Shown here: one piece after another, positions 1 through 7,303 of the stretch
How positions within the stretch are numbered: the stretch's first letter is position 1
How the letters are laid out: every line of letters begins with the position of its first letter
Origin: Spirochaetales bacterium
GTDB lineage: Bacteria; Spirochaetota; Spirochaetia; DSM-2461
DNA length: 51,163 nt
Assembly (NCBI GenBank): GCA_016936555.1
Contig: JAFGXR010000035.1
Coordinates: 1 to 51,163 of the forward strand
Reading direction: 5' to 3'
Notes under the pieces: generated by a model
Databases searched by the model: none
The model's input: only the letters and a program-made list of their open reading frames with translations
What the model was told of the DNA's origin: nothing
Program-made: the position numbers and the translations under genes

Positions 1-90
1 CCGATGACGCGATCTTTAACGAACTCGTTCCTCGCTTCGCTGTGGTACGATTCTTCTTTGAGCGTCAATCCTTTCGGTTGAACCGGACTG
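1..90. other. Window edge, no gene called
   Basis: This stretch lies beyond the rpmE terminator. One minus-strand frame stays open to the window edge and reads like a hydrophilic protein start, and one plus-strand frame is open from base 1 to a TGA at 79-81. Neither has a recognisable start with a ribosome binding site or a family match I can name. It may be the first codons of a gene lying left of the window, but I cannot decide the strand. Confidence 0.2.
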
Positions 91-119
91 AAAAAAAAAG
101 CTGTCCCGAAGGACAGCTT
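91..119 (-). terminator. Rho-independent terminator of rpmE
   Basis: On the minus strand a 9-bp perfect stem (111-119 pairing with 98-106) closes a TTCG tetraloop and runs into nine T residues (91-99). It lies 17 bases after the rpmE stop codon, so it ends the rho-rpmE transcript. Confidence 0.9.
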
Positions 120-135
120 CTCAAAGATCATGAAA

Positions 136-345
136 TCAGTCTTTGTTTTTGAGACCGTATCTCTTGTTGAATTTTTCAATTCTACCGGCTGTGTCAACAA
201 GCTTCTGCTTTCCGGTAAAGAAAGGGTGGCATGCTGAACAGATTTCCAGTTCAAGATCACCGTTAGTGTTTTTCACTTCGAAAGTGTTACCGCAGGCGCA
301 GGTAATCTTCGCCAGCTCATATTTCGGATGGATTCCGTCTTTCAT
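136..345 (-). CDS. rpmE: 50S ribosomal protein L31, zinc-binding type
   Basis: The 69-residue product is the L31 protein of the large ribosomal subunit. It starts MKDGIHPKY as usual for bacterial L31 and has four cysteines in a CxC and CxxC arrangement (C16, C18, C36, C39), which marks the zinc-containing C+ form as opposed to the zinc-independent paralogue. The central HPFFTGKQ and C-terminal FNKRYG motifs are typical of the family. A GGAGG ribosome binding site lies 8 bases before the ATG. The gene follows rho by 45 bases without a visible terminator between them, so the two are probably cotranscribed, and a strong terminator follows rpmE. Confidence 0.97.
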   Translation of the reverse strand: MKDGIHPKYELAKITCACGNTFEVKNTNGDLELEICSACHPFFTGKQKLVDTAGRIEKFNKRYGLKNKD

Positions 346-390
346 TTATATTTCCTCCAGGGGGCTCCGTTTCAAAGTCCCCGATATTAA

Positions 391-2160
391 TCAGGCCGTT
401 GTATTCATTGACCTGAGGAACGCTTCATTATTCTTAGTTTTCCTCATTTTGTCAACAATCATCTCGGTGATCTGGATATCGTCCATAGGACTGATCACCT
501 TTCTAAGAATCCACATTTTATTAAGCTCTTCATTTGTCAGAAGAAGATCCTCTTTTCTGGTTCCCGATTTCTTCAGGTTTATAGCCGGATAAAGCCGCTT
601 ATCAGCCATTTTCCTATCGAGAACGACTTCCATATTACCGGTACCTTTGAACTCTTCAAAGATAACTTCATCCATACGGCTTCCCGTATCGATCAGAGCT
701 GTCGAAACAATGGTAAGACTTCCTCCGTGTTCGATATTTCTGGCAGCACCGAAGAAACGCTTCGGCCTGTGCAGAGCATTGGAATCGACACCTCCGGAAA
801 GGATTTTTCCTGAAGTGGGAACAGTCTGGTTATACGCTCTGGCGAGCCGGGTTATCGAATCGAGGAGAATAACGACATCTTTTCTGTGTTCTGTAAGTCT
901 TTTGGCTTTCTCCAGAACCATCTCCGCAACCTGTACGTGGCGGGAAGCCGGCTCGTCAAAAGTGGAAGCCACAACTTCCCCCTGAACACATCTCTTCATA
1001 TCCGTAACCTCTTCAGGACGTTCATCGATGAGAAGAACGATAAGATGTACCTCCGGATGATTTTCCGTAATAGCATTGGCTATTTTCTGCAGAAAGATTG
1101 TTTTTCCCGTTCTGGGAGGGGAAACTATCAATCCTCTCTGCCCTTTACCGATCGGACAGAAAAGATTGATCATACGTGTCGACGGATCCGCCGATTTGGT
1201 CTCCATATTGAGTCTTTCATGGGGAAACAATGGAGTCAGGTTCTCGAAAGCGACCCGGGATTGAGCGGCGATGGGATCATCATAGTTAATCGTTTCAACA
1301 CGCAGCATGGCAAAGAAACGCTCCCCTTCTTTGGGAGAGCGGATCTGCCCGTACACGGTATCGCCTGTTCTCAGATTGAACAACCTGATCTGCGACGGCG
1401 AAACGTATATATCATCCCCGCCCGGCAGATAGGAGTTATGGGCAGACCGCAGGAAGCCGTATCCATCGGGAAGGATTTCCAGAGCCCCCTCGGCGAAAAT
1501 GACACCATTGATCTCAATATGGGCTTTTAAAATTGCAAAAGTAAGTTCCTGCTTCTTTAAAGTGATCAGGTCCTCTCTTTCCAATCCCATATCAATGGCG
1601 AACTGCCTGAGATCAGGCATTGTTTTATTGCTCAATTCATTTATTGTAATTCTCGGCTGATCTTCAGTCGGAAGAGAAGACTGTTTCGGAAGTTTACCCG
1701 AAGGCTCTCTTTTTGACCTGTTATTTCTGTTCCTTGAATAATTTCCACGTCTGAGTGAAGAACGGTTATCACTCTTCTTCTTACCGTCTTCACTATCTTC
1801 ATCACCGTCATCAATTCTGGATTCAACAACCCGATTCTCATCATCATTGACATTGGTTTCCTCTGATACGGAGACTTCCAGTTCATCGGAAACTGCTTTT
1901 TTAACGGTGCGCTTTTTTTTAACAACCGGCTTAACCGCTTCATTATTTTCGGGGTCCAGGGGGACGGAGTCCTCTCCGACATTTTCTACACTATCCGCAT
2001 CAGTCTGTGTGGATTTTACTCTAACTGCTCTCTTCCGCTTGGGTTTGACAACTTCTTCTGCAGTCTGGACATCGAGATCAAGTTCCGGCTGAGAGCCGCC
2101 GACCTCTTCAGCATTGCTTTCTTCAACTAAAGGAGACTGATTCTTACGAATAATAGCCAT
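391..2160 (-). CDS. rho: Transcription termination factor Rho with long N-terminal extension
   Basis: Rho is the hexameric RNA-dependent ATPase that terminates transcription. At 589 residues it is about 170 longer than E. coli Rho. The extra length is a charged low-complexity N-terminal segment (about 1-165, acidic stretches mixed with Lys/Arg-rich ones). After it come the Rho N-terminal helical domain (about 175-215), the RNA-binding cold-shock domain (RNP1-like DGYGFLRS) and the RecA-like ATPase with Walker A (PPRTGKT), Walker B ([13 protein letters not shown]), the Q-loop region ([20 protein letters not shown]) and an arginine-finger region (DTGSRMDE). All key motifs are present. The ATG follows a GGAG site. 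A consensus-like promoter lies at 2273-2301, leaving a leader of roughly 105 bases; Rho genes are often autoregulated in such leaders, but I see no defined attenuator. Insertions of this kind are known in Actinobacteria and Bacteroidetes and are thought to bind RNA. Confidence 0.97.
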   Translation of the reverse strand: MAIIRKNQSPLVEESNAEEVGGSQPELDLDVQTAEEVVKPKRKRAVRVKSTQTDADSVENVGEDSVPLDPENNEAVKPVVKKKRTVKKAVSDELEVSVSEETNVNDDENRVVESRIDDGDEDSEDGKKKSDNRSSLRRGNYSRNRNNRSKREPSGKLPKQSSLPTEDQPRITINELSNKTMPDLRQFAIDMGLEREDLITLKKQELTFAILKAHIEINGVIFAEGALEILPDGYGFLRSAHNSYLPGGDDIYVSPSQIRLFNLRTGDTVYGQIRSPKEGERFFAMLRVETINYDDPIAAQSRVAFENLTPLFPHERLNMETKSADPSTRMINLFCPIGKGQRGLIVSPPRTGKTIFLQKIANAITENHPEVHLIVLLIDERPEEVTDMKRCVQGEVVASTFDEPASRHVQVAEMVLEKAKRLTEHRKDVVILLDSITRLARAYNQTVPTSGKILSGGVDSNALHRPKRFFGAARNIEHGGSLTIVSTALIDTGSRMDEVIFEEFKGTGNMEVVLDRKMADKRLYPAINLKKSGTRKEDLLLTNEELNKMWILRKVISPMDDIQITEMIVDKMRKTKNNEAFLRSMNTTA

Positions 2161-2272
2161 GATTTCTCCAAATTATTTTCAATGTATATATGTTCAAATA
2201 TTGATTATTTTATAGTAAATGATGTGAACCGGCATGTGGGAAGCACAAAAGAAATTCATTATTACTTAATTT

Positions 2273-2301
2273 ACTATATTGATTCATTTATTAACTGTCA
2301 A
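2273..2301 (-). promoter_or_regulatory. Predicted sigma-70 type promoter of rho
   Basis: On the minus strand TTGACA (2296-2301) and TATAGT (2273-2278) are separated by exactly 17 bases. It lies between the pncC stop and the rho leader, so rho does not depend on read-through from pncC. Confidence 0.75.
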
Positions 2302-2307
2302 TAGCGA

Positions 2308-2793
2308 TTAACATGAAATCAATTCAATTAGCATCGACAAGGCTTTAAGAGCGCTTTCCTCTCTTATAGCGGACCTGCTGCCCTTAAGCTGATAAAGCCG
2401 GCTTGCACAGAGCCCGTCCTTCAAAGCCGCTCCGATCCAGACTGTTCCGACAGGCTTTTCATCGGACCCCCCTCCAGGTCCTGCAATCCCCGAAACAGCA
2501 ACCGAACAATCTGCGGAACTATTGGCAAGAGCACCGGAAGCCATCGCTTCAACGGTCTCCCTCGAAACAGCACCGGATACTTCAAGCACCCCTGCGGGAA
2601 CTCCGATCAGCTTCATTTTCGATTCATTGGAATATGTTACAAACCCGCCCCAGAAGATGTCTGAACTACCGGCAATATCTGTCATAACCTTGGCGATTAA
2701 ACCGCCGGTACAGGACTCTGCAGATGTCATGGTCAGATTACTTTTTAAAAGAAGTTGAAAAAGCTCTTCCGCCCGGACTGATAATTCAGACAC
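2308..2793 (-). CDS. pncC: Nicotinamide-nucleotide amidohydrolase (CinA C-terminal domain)
   Basis: The 161-residue protein is a stand-alone CinA C-terminal domain. Characterised members (PncC) deamidate nicotinamide mononucleotide to nicotinate mononucleotide in NAD salvage. The family signatures are clear: TSAESCTGGL near residue 23, where the Ser and Cys belong to the active-site region, VTYSNESKMKLIGV, GAVSRETVEAMA and SVAVSGIAGPGGGS. The N-terminal molybdopterin-like domain of full-length CinA is absent, as in E. coli YgaD/PncC. The start is GTG, and the first 8 bases overlap the end of the upstream bactofilin gene (GTGTCTGA), which indicates translational coupling. It is the last gene of the response regulator-TPR-bactofilin-pncC operon. 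No hairpin terminator is visible after it. Confidence 0.93.
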   Translation of the reverse strand: MSELSVRAEELFQLLLKSNLTMTSAESCTGGLIAKVMTDIAGSSDIFWGGFVTYSNESKMKLIGVPAGVLEVSGAVSRETVEAMASGALANSSADCSVAVSGIAGPGGGSDEKPVGTVWIGAALKDGLCASRLYQLKGSRSAIREESALKALSMLIELISC

Positions 2794-3175
2794 TCTTAAC
2801 CGACTGCTTGAGCTGGGAAACTGTTGCGGAGAAAATATCGATATCTTCGGGATTACGGATCATCTCGCATTCACCGTCAAACTCAACCCCTTCCGCGACT
2901 TTGAGATTGGGCGTCCGAATATTACCGAATATTTTGCCGCTTTCAAGCATTTCCAGCTTTTCCGAGGCTTCGATGTTTCCGATCACTTTGCCGCCTACAA
3001 CAATAGTGCCTACTTTTATCTGAGCTCTCACTTCCGCATCTTTTTCAATAAACAAAGAACCTTCCGACTCGATATGTCCTTCAAAATAGCCATCGATTTT
3101 CAAAGAATCATGAAACCTCATTGTTCCCCTGAAGGATGTTTCACGACCGAGTACTGTTGAATTATTTTCCGCCAT
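2786..3175 (-). CDS. Bactofilin (polymer-forming cytoskeletal protein), first copy
   Basis: Bactofilins form non-nucleotide filaments with a right-handed beta-helix core and act as scaffolds for cell-wall enzymes. The core is seen as a run of short hydrophobic/glycine repeats (KIDGYFEGHIESEGSLFI, VGTIVVGGKVIGNIE, LESGKIFGNIRTPNL). I place the start at the ATG at 3175-3173 (MAENNSTVLGRET, 129 residues) because a GCAGGA site precedes it. An upstream in-frame TTG at 3205 would add ten residues but has no binding site and would begin just after the previous stop. The neighbours are a TPR protein and a response regulator upstream and pncC downstream. A second bactofilin, paired with an M23 peptidase, lies at 6842-7303. 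Confidence 0.93.
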   Translation of the reverse strand: MAENNSTVLGRETSFRGTMRFHDSLKIDGYFEGHIESEGSLFIEKDAEVRAQIKVGTIVVGGKVIGNIEASEKLEMLESGKIFGNIRTPNLKVAEGVEFDGECEMIRNPEDIDIFSATVSQLKQSVKSV

Positions 3176-3209
3176 TAATCCTGCACCTGTCTGCCAAGCC
3201 GCCAAGGGC

Positions 3210-3431
3210 TTATTTTGATGTCATTATAAAAACGCCGTCCCAATCATCTGAGGGAGGACTGCTCATATAATGTTTACATCTGGCATAATACACTTTAGAG
3301 GGGCCGTCGTCACTATCAATTTTTAACGCCTGGGCGAATTTCTTAATGGCTTCACCGAATGACCGCTCTTTATACAGAACACGCCCTTCTTCAAAAAGGG
3401 CGATAACTTGTCTTTTCTCTTCGGTTACCAT
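3210..3431 (-). CDS. Small TPR-motif protein resembling a cyclase C-terminal tail
   Basis: The 73-residue protein contains one clear tetratricopeptide unit (FEEGRVLYKERSFGEAIKKF, then AQALKIDSDDGPSKVY), a C-terminal helix and the ending DDWDGVFIMTSK. From memory, this combination of a TPR, GPSK and a W-x-GV-x-x-M-x-x-K ending resembles the extreme C-terminus of CHASE2-type adenylate/guanylate cyclases of spirochaetes; here it stands alone. It has an excellent AGGAGG site, starts 10 bases after the response regulator stop and is followed by a bactofilin. It could be a protein-protein adaptor in the response regulator pathway; the partner is not identifiable from the sequence. Confidence 0.8.
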   Translation of the reverse strand: MVTEEKRQVIALFEEGRVLYKERSFGEAIKKFAQALKIDSDDGPSKVYYARCKHYMSSPPSDDWDGVFIMTSK

Positions 3432-3441
3432 TAGAAACCTC

Positions 3442-4179
3442 CTAATTCAGAACTTTGCTGTCACTATTGTTCCATTTACTGAAATGCTTCTCAAAATGTT
3501 CATCAAGATCATCGAGAGAAAGCTCAAACTTTTTGAGCTCTTCATCCTGGCTCTGAAGCTGGGTAATCTCATCTTCAAGCCCGGCAATAGCCGATAAAGT
3601 GGTTTCACATTCCAGCTTGACACTTTCAGAGAAACTTTTAACGGCTTCGGGATCCTTGATATCAAGCCGTCTCACATCATCAAGCAGATCGGTAACAGGC
3701 TTTTTCAAGTGTTCCGTAAGATAGATGAGAGATTTATTAAGCGATTCATAGACAGCCATTCTTCTTTCTCTGTGAGAGATCTGATTAATGACGGCACTGT
3801 GACGGAGCACGGCTCTGATTCGCGCCAGAACTTCCGAAAAATTGAAAGGCTTGATAATATAGTCATCAATACCAAGTTCAAACCCCTCGACCTTGTCTTT
3901 CACTTCATCCATGGCGGAAAACATGATTATAGGTATATTTTTATATTCTTTGTACTTATCACTCTGCTTAAGAAGCTTTGTTATTTCCCATCCCGTCAGT
4001 CCGGGCATGATATTATCGAGAAGTATCAGATCGGGGTGTTCATCCACCACCTTCTGAAGACCGGATTCACCATCATCGGCCAGGGATACATCAAACCCGA
4101 GTCTGCTGAGCATTACTTCAAATAATTCAAGATTGATTCTTTCGTCATCGATTATAAGTATTTTGTTGTTCGTATCCAT
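3442..4179 (-). CDS. Response regulator with receiver domain and coiled-coil C-terminus
   Basis: Residues 5-125 form a CheY-like receiver domain with the acidic pair D11-D12, phosphoacceptor D55 in LILLDNIMPG, a Ser switch residue in IIMFSAMD and the conserved Lys in IIKPF. The remaining 120 residues are not a DNA-binding, GGDEF or HD-GYP domain. They form a long helical/coiled-coil stretch (about 130-235), part of which (SLIYLTEHLKKPVTDLL) vaguely recalls the dimerisation helix of histidine kinases but without a convincing H-box. The output is therefore probably protein-protein interaction. The gene has its own promoter (4198-4226) and a strong GGAAGGGG site, and heads an operon with TPR, bactofilin and pncC genes, which hints at a link between signalling and the bactofilin scaffold. 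No histidine kinase is nearby. Confidence 0.92.
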   Translation of the reverse strand: MDTNNKILIIDDERINLELFEVMLSRLGFDVSLADDGESGLQKVVDEHPDLILLDNIMPGLTGWEITKLLKQSDKYKEYKNIPIIMFSAMDEVKDKVEGFELGIDDYIIKPFNFSEVLARIRAVLRHSAVINQISHRERRMAVYESLNKSLIYLTEHLKKPVTDLLDDVRRLDIKDPEAVKSFSESVKLECETTLSAIAGLEDEITQLQSQDEELKKFELSLDDLDEHFEKHFSKWNNSDSKVLN

Positions 4180-4197
4180 GTTATACCCCTTCCTGCT

Positions 4198-4226
4198 ATT
4201 GTCCTATACAACAATTAACTTGTCAA
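4198..4226 (-). promoter_or_regulatory. Predicted promoter of the response regulator operon
   Basis: On the minus strand TTGACA (4221-4226) is followed after 17 bases by GACAAT (4198-4203). The start codon of the response regulator follows about 20 bases later, so the leader is very short. Confidence 0.65.
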
Positions 4227-4257
4227 CTTTTCAGTTCCAGGCAACAGGTTCTCCTGA

Positions 4258-4306
4258 AAGAAAAAAAAAGACCCTGTTCAGGTTTCCCCGAACGGAGTCT
4301 TTGTTT
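4258..4306 (-). terminator. Rho-independent terminator of hup
   Basis: On the minus strand an imperfect stem of about 12 bp (AGACTCCGTTC against GAACAGGGTCT) is followed by nine T residues. It begins directly at the hup stop codon. The opposite strand also ends in a T-rich run, so it may work in both directions. Confidence 0.85.
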
Positions 4307-4624
4307 TTATTGAGCATCGGGTTCTTTTCTCAGATCCCAAGCCAGGCTCTTCAGCTCTTTACCGGGCCTGAATACAGTCACTCCGTGGCTCTCCACGGGA
4401 ACGACCTCGCCGGTTTTCGGATTACGGGCTTTATCCCGCCCTTTACGGGTCCTGATTTCAAAGGTCCCGAATCCTCGAAGCTCAACAATGCGGTCATCTT
4501 CGAGCGCCTGTTTTACTTCATCAAAAAACTTATCAATTACAGTGTGTATATCTTTACGGCTGATTCCTGAATCTTCGTAGATATGCTCAATAATTTCAGC
4601 TTTTGTTAACTTGACATCAGTCAT
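4307..4624 (-). CDS. hup: HU/IHF family histone-like DNA-binding protein
   Basis: The 105-residue protein is a member of the HU/IHF family, dimeric proteins that bend and compact DNA. It shows the N-terminal dimerisation helices (TKAEIIEHIYEDSGISRKD), the core GFGTFEIRTRKGRDKARNP signature and the beta-arm that inserts in the minor groove (ARNPKTGEVVPV). It is about 12 residues longer than canonical HU because of an N-terminal extension and a C-terminal tail (SLAWDLRKEPDAQ). It follows rpsT by 27 bases, so the two may be cotranscribed, and ends in a strong terminator. HU and IHF subunits cannot be told apart with certainty from the sequence alone. Confidence 0.94.
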   Translation of the reverse strand: MTDVKLTKAEIIEHIYEDSGISRKDIHTVIDKFFDEVKQALEDDRIVELRGFGTFEIRTRKGRDKARNPKTGEVVPVESHGVTVFRPGKELKSLAWDLRKEPDAQ

Positions 4625-4651
4625 GCGTTACTCTGGTCTGCACTTCAGACT

Positions 4652-4918
4652 TTAAGAAGCCATTCCTACAAGAACTTTGTGAAGTCTTGATTTTTTACGC
4701 GCAGCAGTATTTCTGTGATATACACCTTTACCGGCAGCTGTATCGATAAGCTTCACAAATTTATTGAAGTTTACTTCAGCAGCTTCGCGGTCATGTTTTT
4801 TTACGGCAACTTCAAAAGCCTTGATGCTTGTCCGCACAGAGCTCTTAATAGTTTTATTCCGCATTCTGCGTGTGAGACTCTGTCTGTGTCTCTTTGCAGC
4901 GTTGAGTGAATTAGGCAA
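4652..4918 (-). CDS. rpsT: 30S ribosomal protein S20
   Basis: The 88-residue, lysine/arginine-rich helical protein carries the S20 signatures SLNAAKRHRQSLTRRMRNK near the N-terminus and IDTAAGKGVYHRNTAARKKSRL near the C-terminus. The start codon is TTG at 4918-4916, placed by a GGAGGT site 7 bases upstream; there is no in-frame ATG nearby. A UUG start is known in E. coli rpsT, where the weak start contributes to autogenous translational control, so this gene may be regulated the same way. A promoter lies at 4969-4997. Downstream is hup. Confidence 0.96.
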   Translation of the reverse strand: MPNSLNAAKRHRQSLTRRMRNKTIKSSVRTSIKAFEVAVKKHDREAAEVNFNKFVKLIDTAAGKGVYHRNTAARKKSRLHKVLVGMAS

Positions 4919-4968
4919 ATTCTTACCTCCAATATTTTAATGCCCTACATAAAGTACGACGTCTGAAA

Positions 4969-4997
4969 AAATTACCAAATAAACCGCCTCATGTCAA
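4969..4997 (-). promoter_or_regulatory. Predicted promoter of rpsT
   Basis: On the minus strand TTGACA (4992-4997) and TAATTT (4969-4974) are 17 bases apart, giving a leader of about 45 bases before the UUG start. The remaining bases from here to 5157 show no gene, repeat or RNA structure that I can support. Confidence 0.6.
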
Positions 4998-5157
4998 TAC
5001 GAATCACATTGATGGCAGTCTATTTACCTAATAGATTATTCCGGCTGAGTCCATATCTAAATCAAGGCAGGGCAAGGAATACGACAGGGGTGCACACAAG
5101 AAAGCGAGCAACGCACAACCTTAATCTGACGCAAATCCGGATTCAGGATCAGCCGAG

Positions 5158-5190
5158 AAAAAAAAAGGGGCGGCTTTCAACAGCCTCCCC
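5158..5190 (-). terminator. Rho-independent terminator of the zinc-ribbon gene
   Basis: On the minus strand an 8-bp GC stem with one A-G mismatch (GGGGAGGC against GCCGCCCC) closes an 8-base loop and is followed by nine T residues (5158-5166). It lies 21 bases after the stop of the small gene at 5212-5382, which supports that gene being real. Confidence 0.85.
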
Positions 5191-5211
5191 CCTTCATAAG
5201 TTAAACAGAAA

Positions 5212-5382
5212 TTATCTGAAATCGCTAGGTTTTCTTTCCTGTCTTTTACATTTGTCGCATTCTGCGTGATGCTTCATTTTTCCATTTGAAAAAATGGATC
5301 TCATTTTAACTTCTCCACCGCAGGGGCAGAAGAATTTATGTGTACCCGAAGTGGTACGGGCGTTTTTACTGACTCCAGCCAT
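5212..5382 (-). CDS. Small four-cysteine zinc-ribbon protein, 56 residues
   Basis: The frame encodes 56 residues, starting MAGVSKNARTTSGTHKFF and ending KPSDFR. It has a C-P-C-G-G knuckle (C19, C21) and a C-D-K-C knuckle (C42, C45), a typical zinc ribbon, and is rich in Lys/Arg/His, so an RNA- or ribosome-associated role is plausible. It resembles no ribosomal protein that I can name with certainty. The evidence for a gene is an AAGGAG site 7 bases before the ATG, a strong terminator right after it, and free-standing position between rpsT and ricT. The size and charge resemble small ribosomal proteins such as L33 and L36, but the cysteine spacing and sequence differ. Confidence 0.85.
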   Translation of the reverse strand: MAGVSKNARTTSGTHKFFCPCGGEVKMRSIFSNGKMKHHAECDKCKRQERKPSDFR

Positions 5383-5447
5383 GATAAAACTCCTTATACA
5401 ATAGGATGGATCTTATAAGAATAGACAGACCCTGTCAATATACTAAA

Positions 5448-6341
5448 TCAAATTTCGGGAGAGACTGTCAATTTCCAGCTTCTCTTTTCGCTGCTATACT
5501 CAAAAGATGAAGCGGGAATATCATACAATCTGTTCCCTTCCCCTGATACTTTAACTGTCCTGGAAAAGATATTTATCTCTTTAACGACATAATAAATCTT
5601 GCCGAAGTAAACCTTATTCCCCTCTGAAGGAAGTTTCTTTCTCTCTTCCTGATAATAATCATACTCATAGGAAAGACAGCAGAGCAGACGTCCGCAGGGG
5701 CCGGATATCTTCATGGAATTGAGCGAGAGATTCTGATCCTTGGCCATTTTGATGGAAACCGGCCTCAGGTCATCCATAACCCCATGGCAGCAGTAATCGC
5801 GACCGCAGACGCCGAGACCTCCGAGAACACGGGATTCGTCTCGAACACCGATCTGCCTCAATTCGATTCTCATTTTAAAAATTGAAACGAGATTTTTGAC
5901 CAGTTCCCGGAAATCGACCCGGGCTTCTGCCGTAAAAAAGAAGAGAACCTTGGCTTCATCAACCAGATAGTGCGCTCCAACGAGCTTCATATCGAGCCGC
6001 TGTTCGCGAATCCGGTCTCGGCAGATCTGAAAAGCCTCTTCCTCTTTCTGGGTATTCTGCTCTTTTTTGGCCAGATCTTCATCGCTAGCCTTGCGGATAA
6101 AGCGCTTGAGATCTTTTTTACTGCAGCTCTTCTGACCGCAGCAGACTGGTCCCAAAGCCAGAACAAGATCCCGTCCGTAACGGGTTTCGATAATGACTCT
6201 GTCATCTTTATCAAAAGTGACCCCCGGATCGATCTCGCATATCTCGGTTTCGCCGGAATAATCTATTCTAAAACGATAGGGGATTTTCTCCACGGAGTCA
6301 TTCTCCTGTTCATCCCTTTCGACAATTGCTTCCTTTTCCAA
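5448..6341 (-). CDS. ricT: RicT (YaaT)-like PSP1 domain iron-sulfur protein
   Basis: The 297-residue protein contains a PSP1 C-terminal domain (about 70-225) with the cysteine-rich motifs of the RicT/YaaT family: VCCGQKSCSKK, GGLGVCGRDYCC and SGPCGRLLCCLSYEYDYY. In Bacillus subtilis RicT works with RicA and RicF in a complex carrying [4Fe-4S] clusters that stimulates RNase Y-dependent mRNA maturation and affects sporulation, competence and biofilm formation. The start is TTG at 6341-6339 with a GGAG site 7 bases upstream; no in-frame ATG is close. It is the last gene of a run M23 peptidase-bactofilin-YaaR-RicT. Pairing with YaaR is also seen in Firmicutes, where yaaR and yaaT lie near each other. 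The acidic N-terminus (1-20) is extra. Confidence 0.92.
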   Translation of the reverse strand: MEKEAIVERDEQENDSVEKIPYRFRIDYSGETEICEIDPGVTFDKDDRVIIETRYGRDLVLALGPVCCGQKSCSKKDLKRFIRKASDEDLAKKEQNTQKEEEAFQICRDRIREQRLDMKLVGAHYLVDEAKVLFFFTAEARVDFRELVKNLVSIFKMRIELRQIGVRDESRVLGGLGVCGRDYCCHGVMDDLRPVSIKMAKDQNLSLNSMKISGPCGRLLCCLSYEYDYYQEERKKLPSEGNKVYFGKIYYVVKEINIFSRTVKVSGEGNRLYDIPASSFEYSSEKRSWKLTVSPEI

Positions 6342-6353
6342 AAGAAAACTCCT

Positions 6354-6854
6354 TCAACTCGTAAAATTCACCAGAAGACCGTATATCTCATCAACCCCCC
6401 GGAGAATATCAATCTGATTTTTCTGGGAGGTAAGGATGTAGGCGGCCAGCTTCTCAAGCTTCGTATCCACGACCTTGATAAGAGTGTACTGCTTCTGTTC
6501 CATTGTCCTGGGATTTCGTATCCCCGCAACAGTTTCGGCTTCTATGCCATTTTTGACTACGTAATTGAAGAAATGCTTGATCGATTCACGATACTTCTTC
6601 AAATTGGCTAATGTCTGCTCTTTTTTCAGAGACTCTCCGATCTGATACAGATCATCGAGGATCTCTTCAAGTTTCTCATGCTCCGTTGGGATATTTTCAA
6701 AATCCCCGCTTCCGGAGACGGCGTCCCGGGAATCCGCGAGGATCGAGCCGAAACTTCTGACCCTACCGGCTTTTTTCTCATCTTTTTTTCTTTTTCCCTT
6801 TTTCTCGGGATTGAGATGGAAGGCTGCCGAAGAGGGAAAACCTATTTTTTCCAC
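6354..6854 (-). CDS. YaaR (DUF327) family protein
   Basis: The 166-residue protein has a basic, disordered N-terminus (1-60, many Lys/Arg) followed by a helical domain whose ending (GIRNPRTMEQKQYTLIKVVD, then LEKLAAYILTSQKNQIDIL and GLLVNF) matches the DUF327/YaaR family. The molecular function is unknown. The start is GTG at 6854-6852, inside the last codons of the bactofilin gene (13-base overlap), with no strong binding site, so translation is probably coupled. It is 12 bases ahead of ricT, a linkage also found in Bacillus. Confidence 0.85.
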   Translation of the reverse strand: MEKIGFPSSAAFHLNPEKKGKRKKDEKKAGRVRSFGSILADSRDAVSGSGDFENIPTEHEKLEEILDDLYQIGESLKKEQTLANLKKYRESIKHFFNYVVKNGIEAETVAGIRNPRTMEQKQYTLIKVVDTKLEKLAAYILTSQKNQIDILRGVDEIYGLLVNFTS

Positions 6855-7303
6855 GAGAGAAACTCTGTTTTTGCCCTGTCTTCTTTCTTTTCCTCTGATG
6901 AACCCCAGTCGGGTTTATACTCCGATACGGCGGCACCTTTTCTATGCTCGTATGAAGAGGCATCTCCAGAGAGGACCCGGCATTTACCGTTAATTATGAC
7001 TCCCTCCTCAATAATGATTCCCGGTGCCTCTATATTGCCCAGAACCATACCTGTTGAAAGAACCACGACTTTTCCCGTCGAATAAATATTACCCTTTACG
7101 ACACCGCCGATGATGACCGAACCGGCATTGATGCTGCACTTGACTCTTCCAGACTTGCCGATCAGGACTTTTCCGTCCGTATTGATACTGCCTGTAAAAT
7201 CACCGTCGATTCTGAGAAGCCCCGAGAGGTTCAATTCACCGTCAAAACGGGTACCTTTCCCGACAAGGGAATTTATATAGGAGTTATCTTTGCTGTTGCT
7301 CAT
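6842..7303 (-). CDS. Bactofilin, second copy, coupled to an M23 peptidase
   Basis: The 153-residue protein has the bactofilin beta-helix core (about 15-115) with repeating short strands (GELNLSGLLRIDGDFTGSIN, LIGKSGRVKCSI, SVIIGGVVKGNI, MVLGNIEAPGIIIEEGVI) and a hydrophilic tail of about 40 residues. The start ATG shares its A with the stop of the upstream M23 peptidase gene (TAATG), so the two are translated together. Bactofilin genes beside LytM peptidases are known in Helicobacter (CcmA with Csd1/2) and other curved or helical bacteria, where they control wall curvature, and in Leptospira bactofilins affect helical shape. A role in helical cell shape is therefore likely here. Confidence 0.94.
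   Translation of the reverse strand: MSNSKDNSYINSLVGKGTRFDGELNLSGLLRIDGDFTGSINTDGKVLIGKSGRVKCSINAGSVIIGGVVKGNIYSTGKVVVLSTGMVLGNIEAPGIIIEEGVIINGKCRVLSGDASSYEHRKGAAVSEYKPDWGSSEEKKEDRAKTEFLSWKK

Noticed and set aside
3176-3205. Longer bactofilin starting at TTG 3205
   Set aside because: No ribosome binding site precedes the TTG, while the ATG at 3175 has one and fits the family start.
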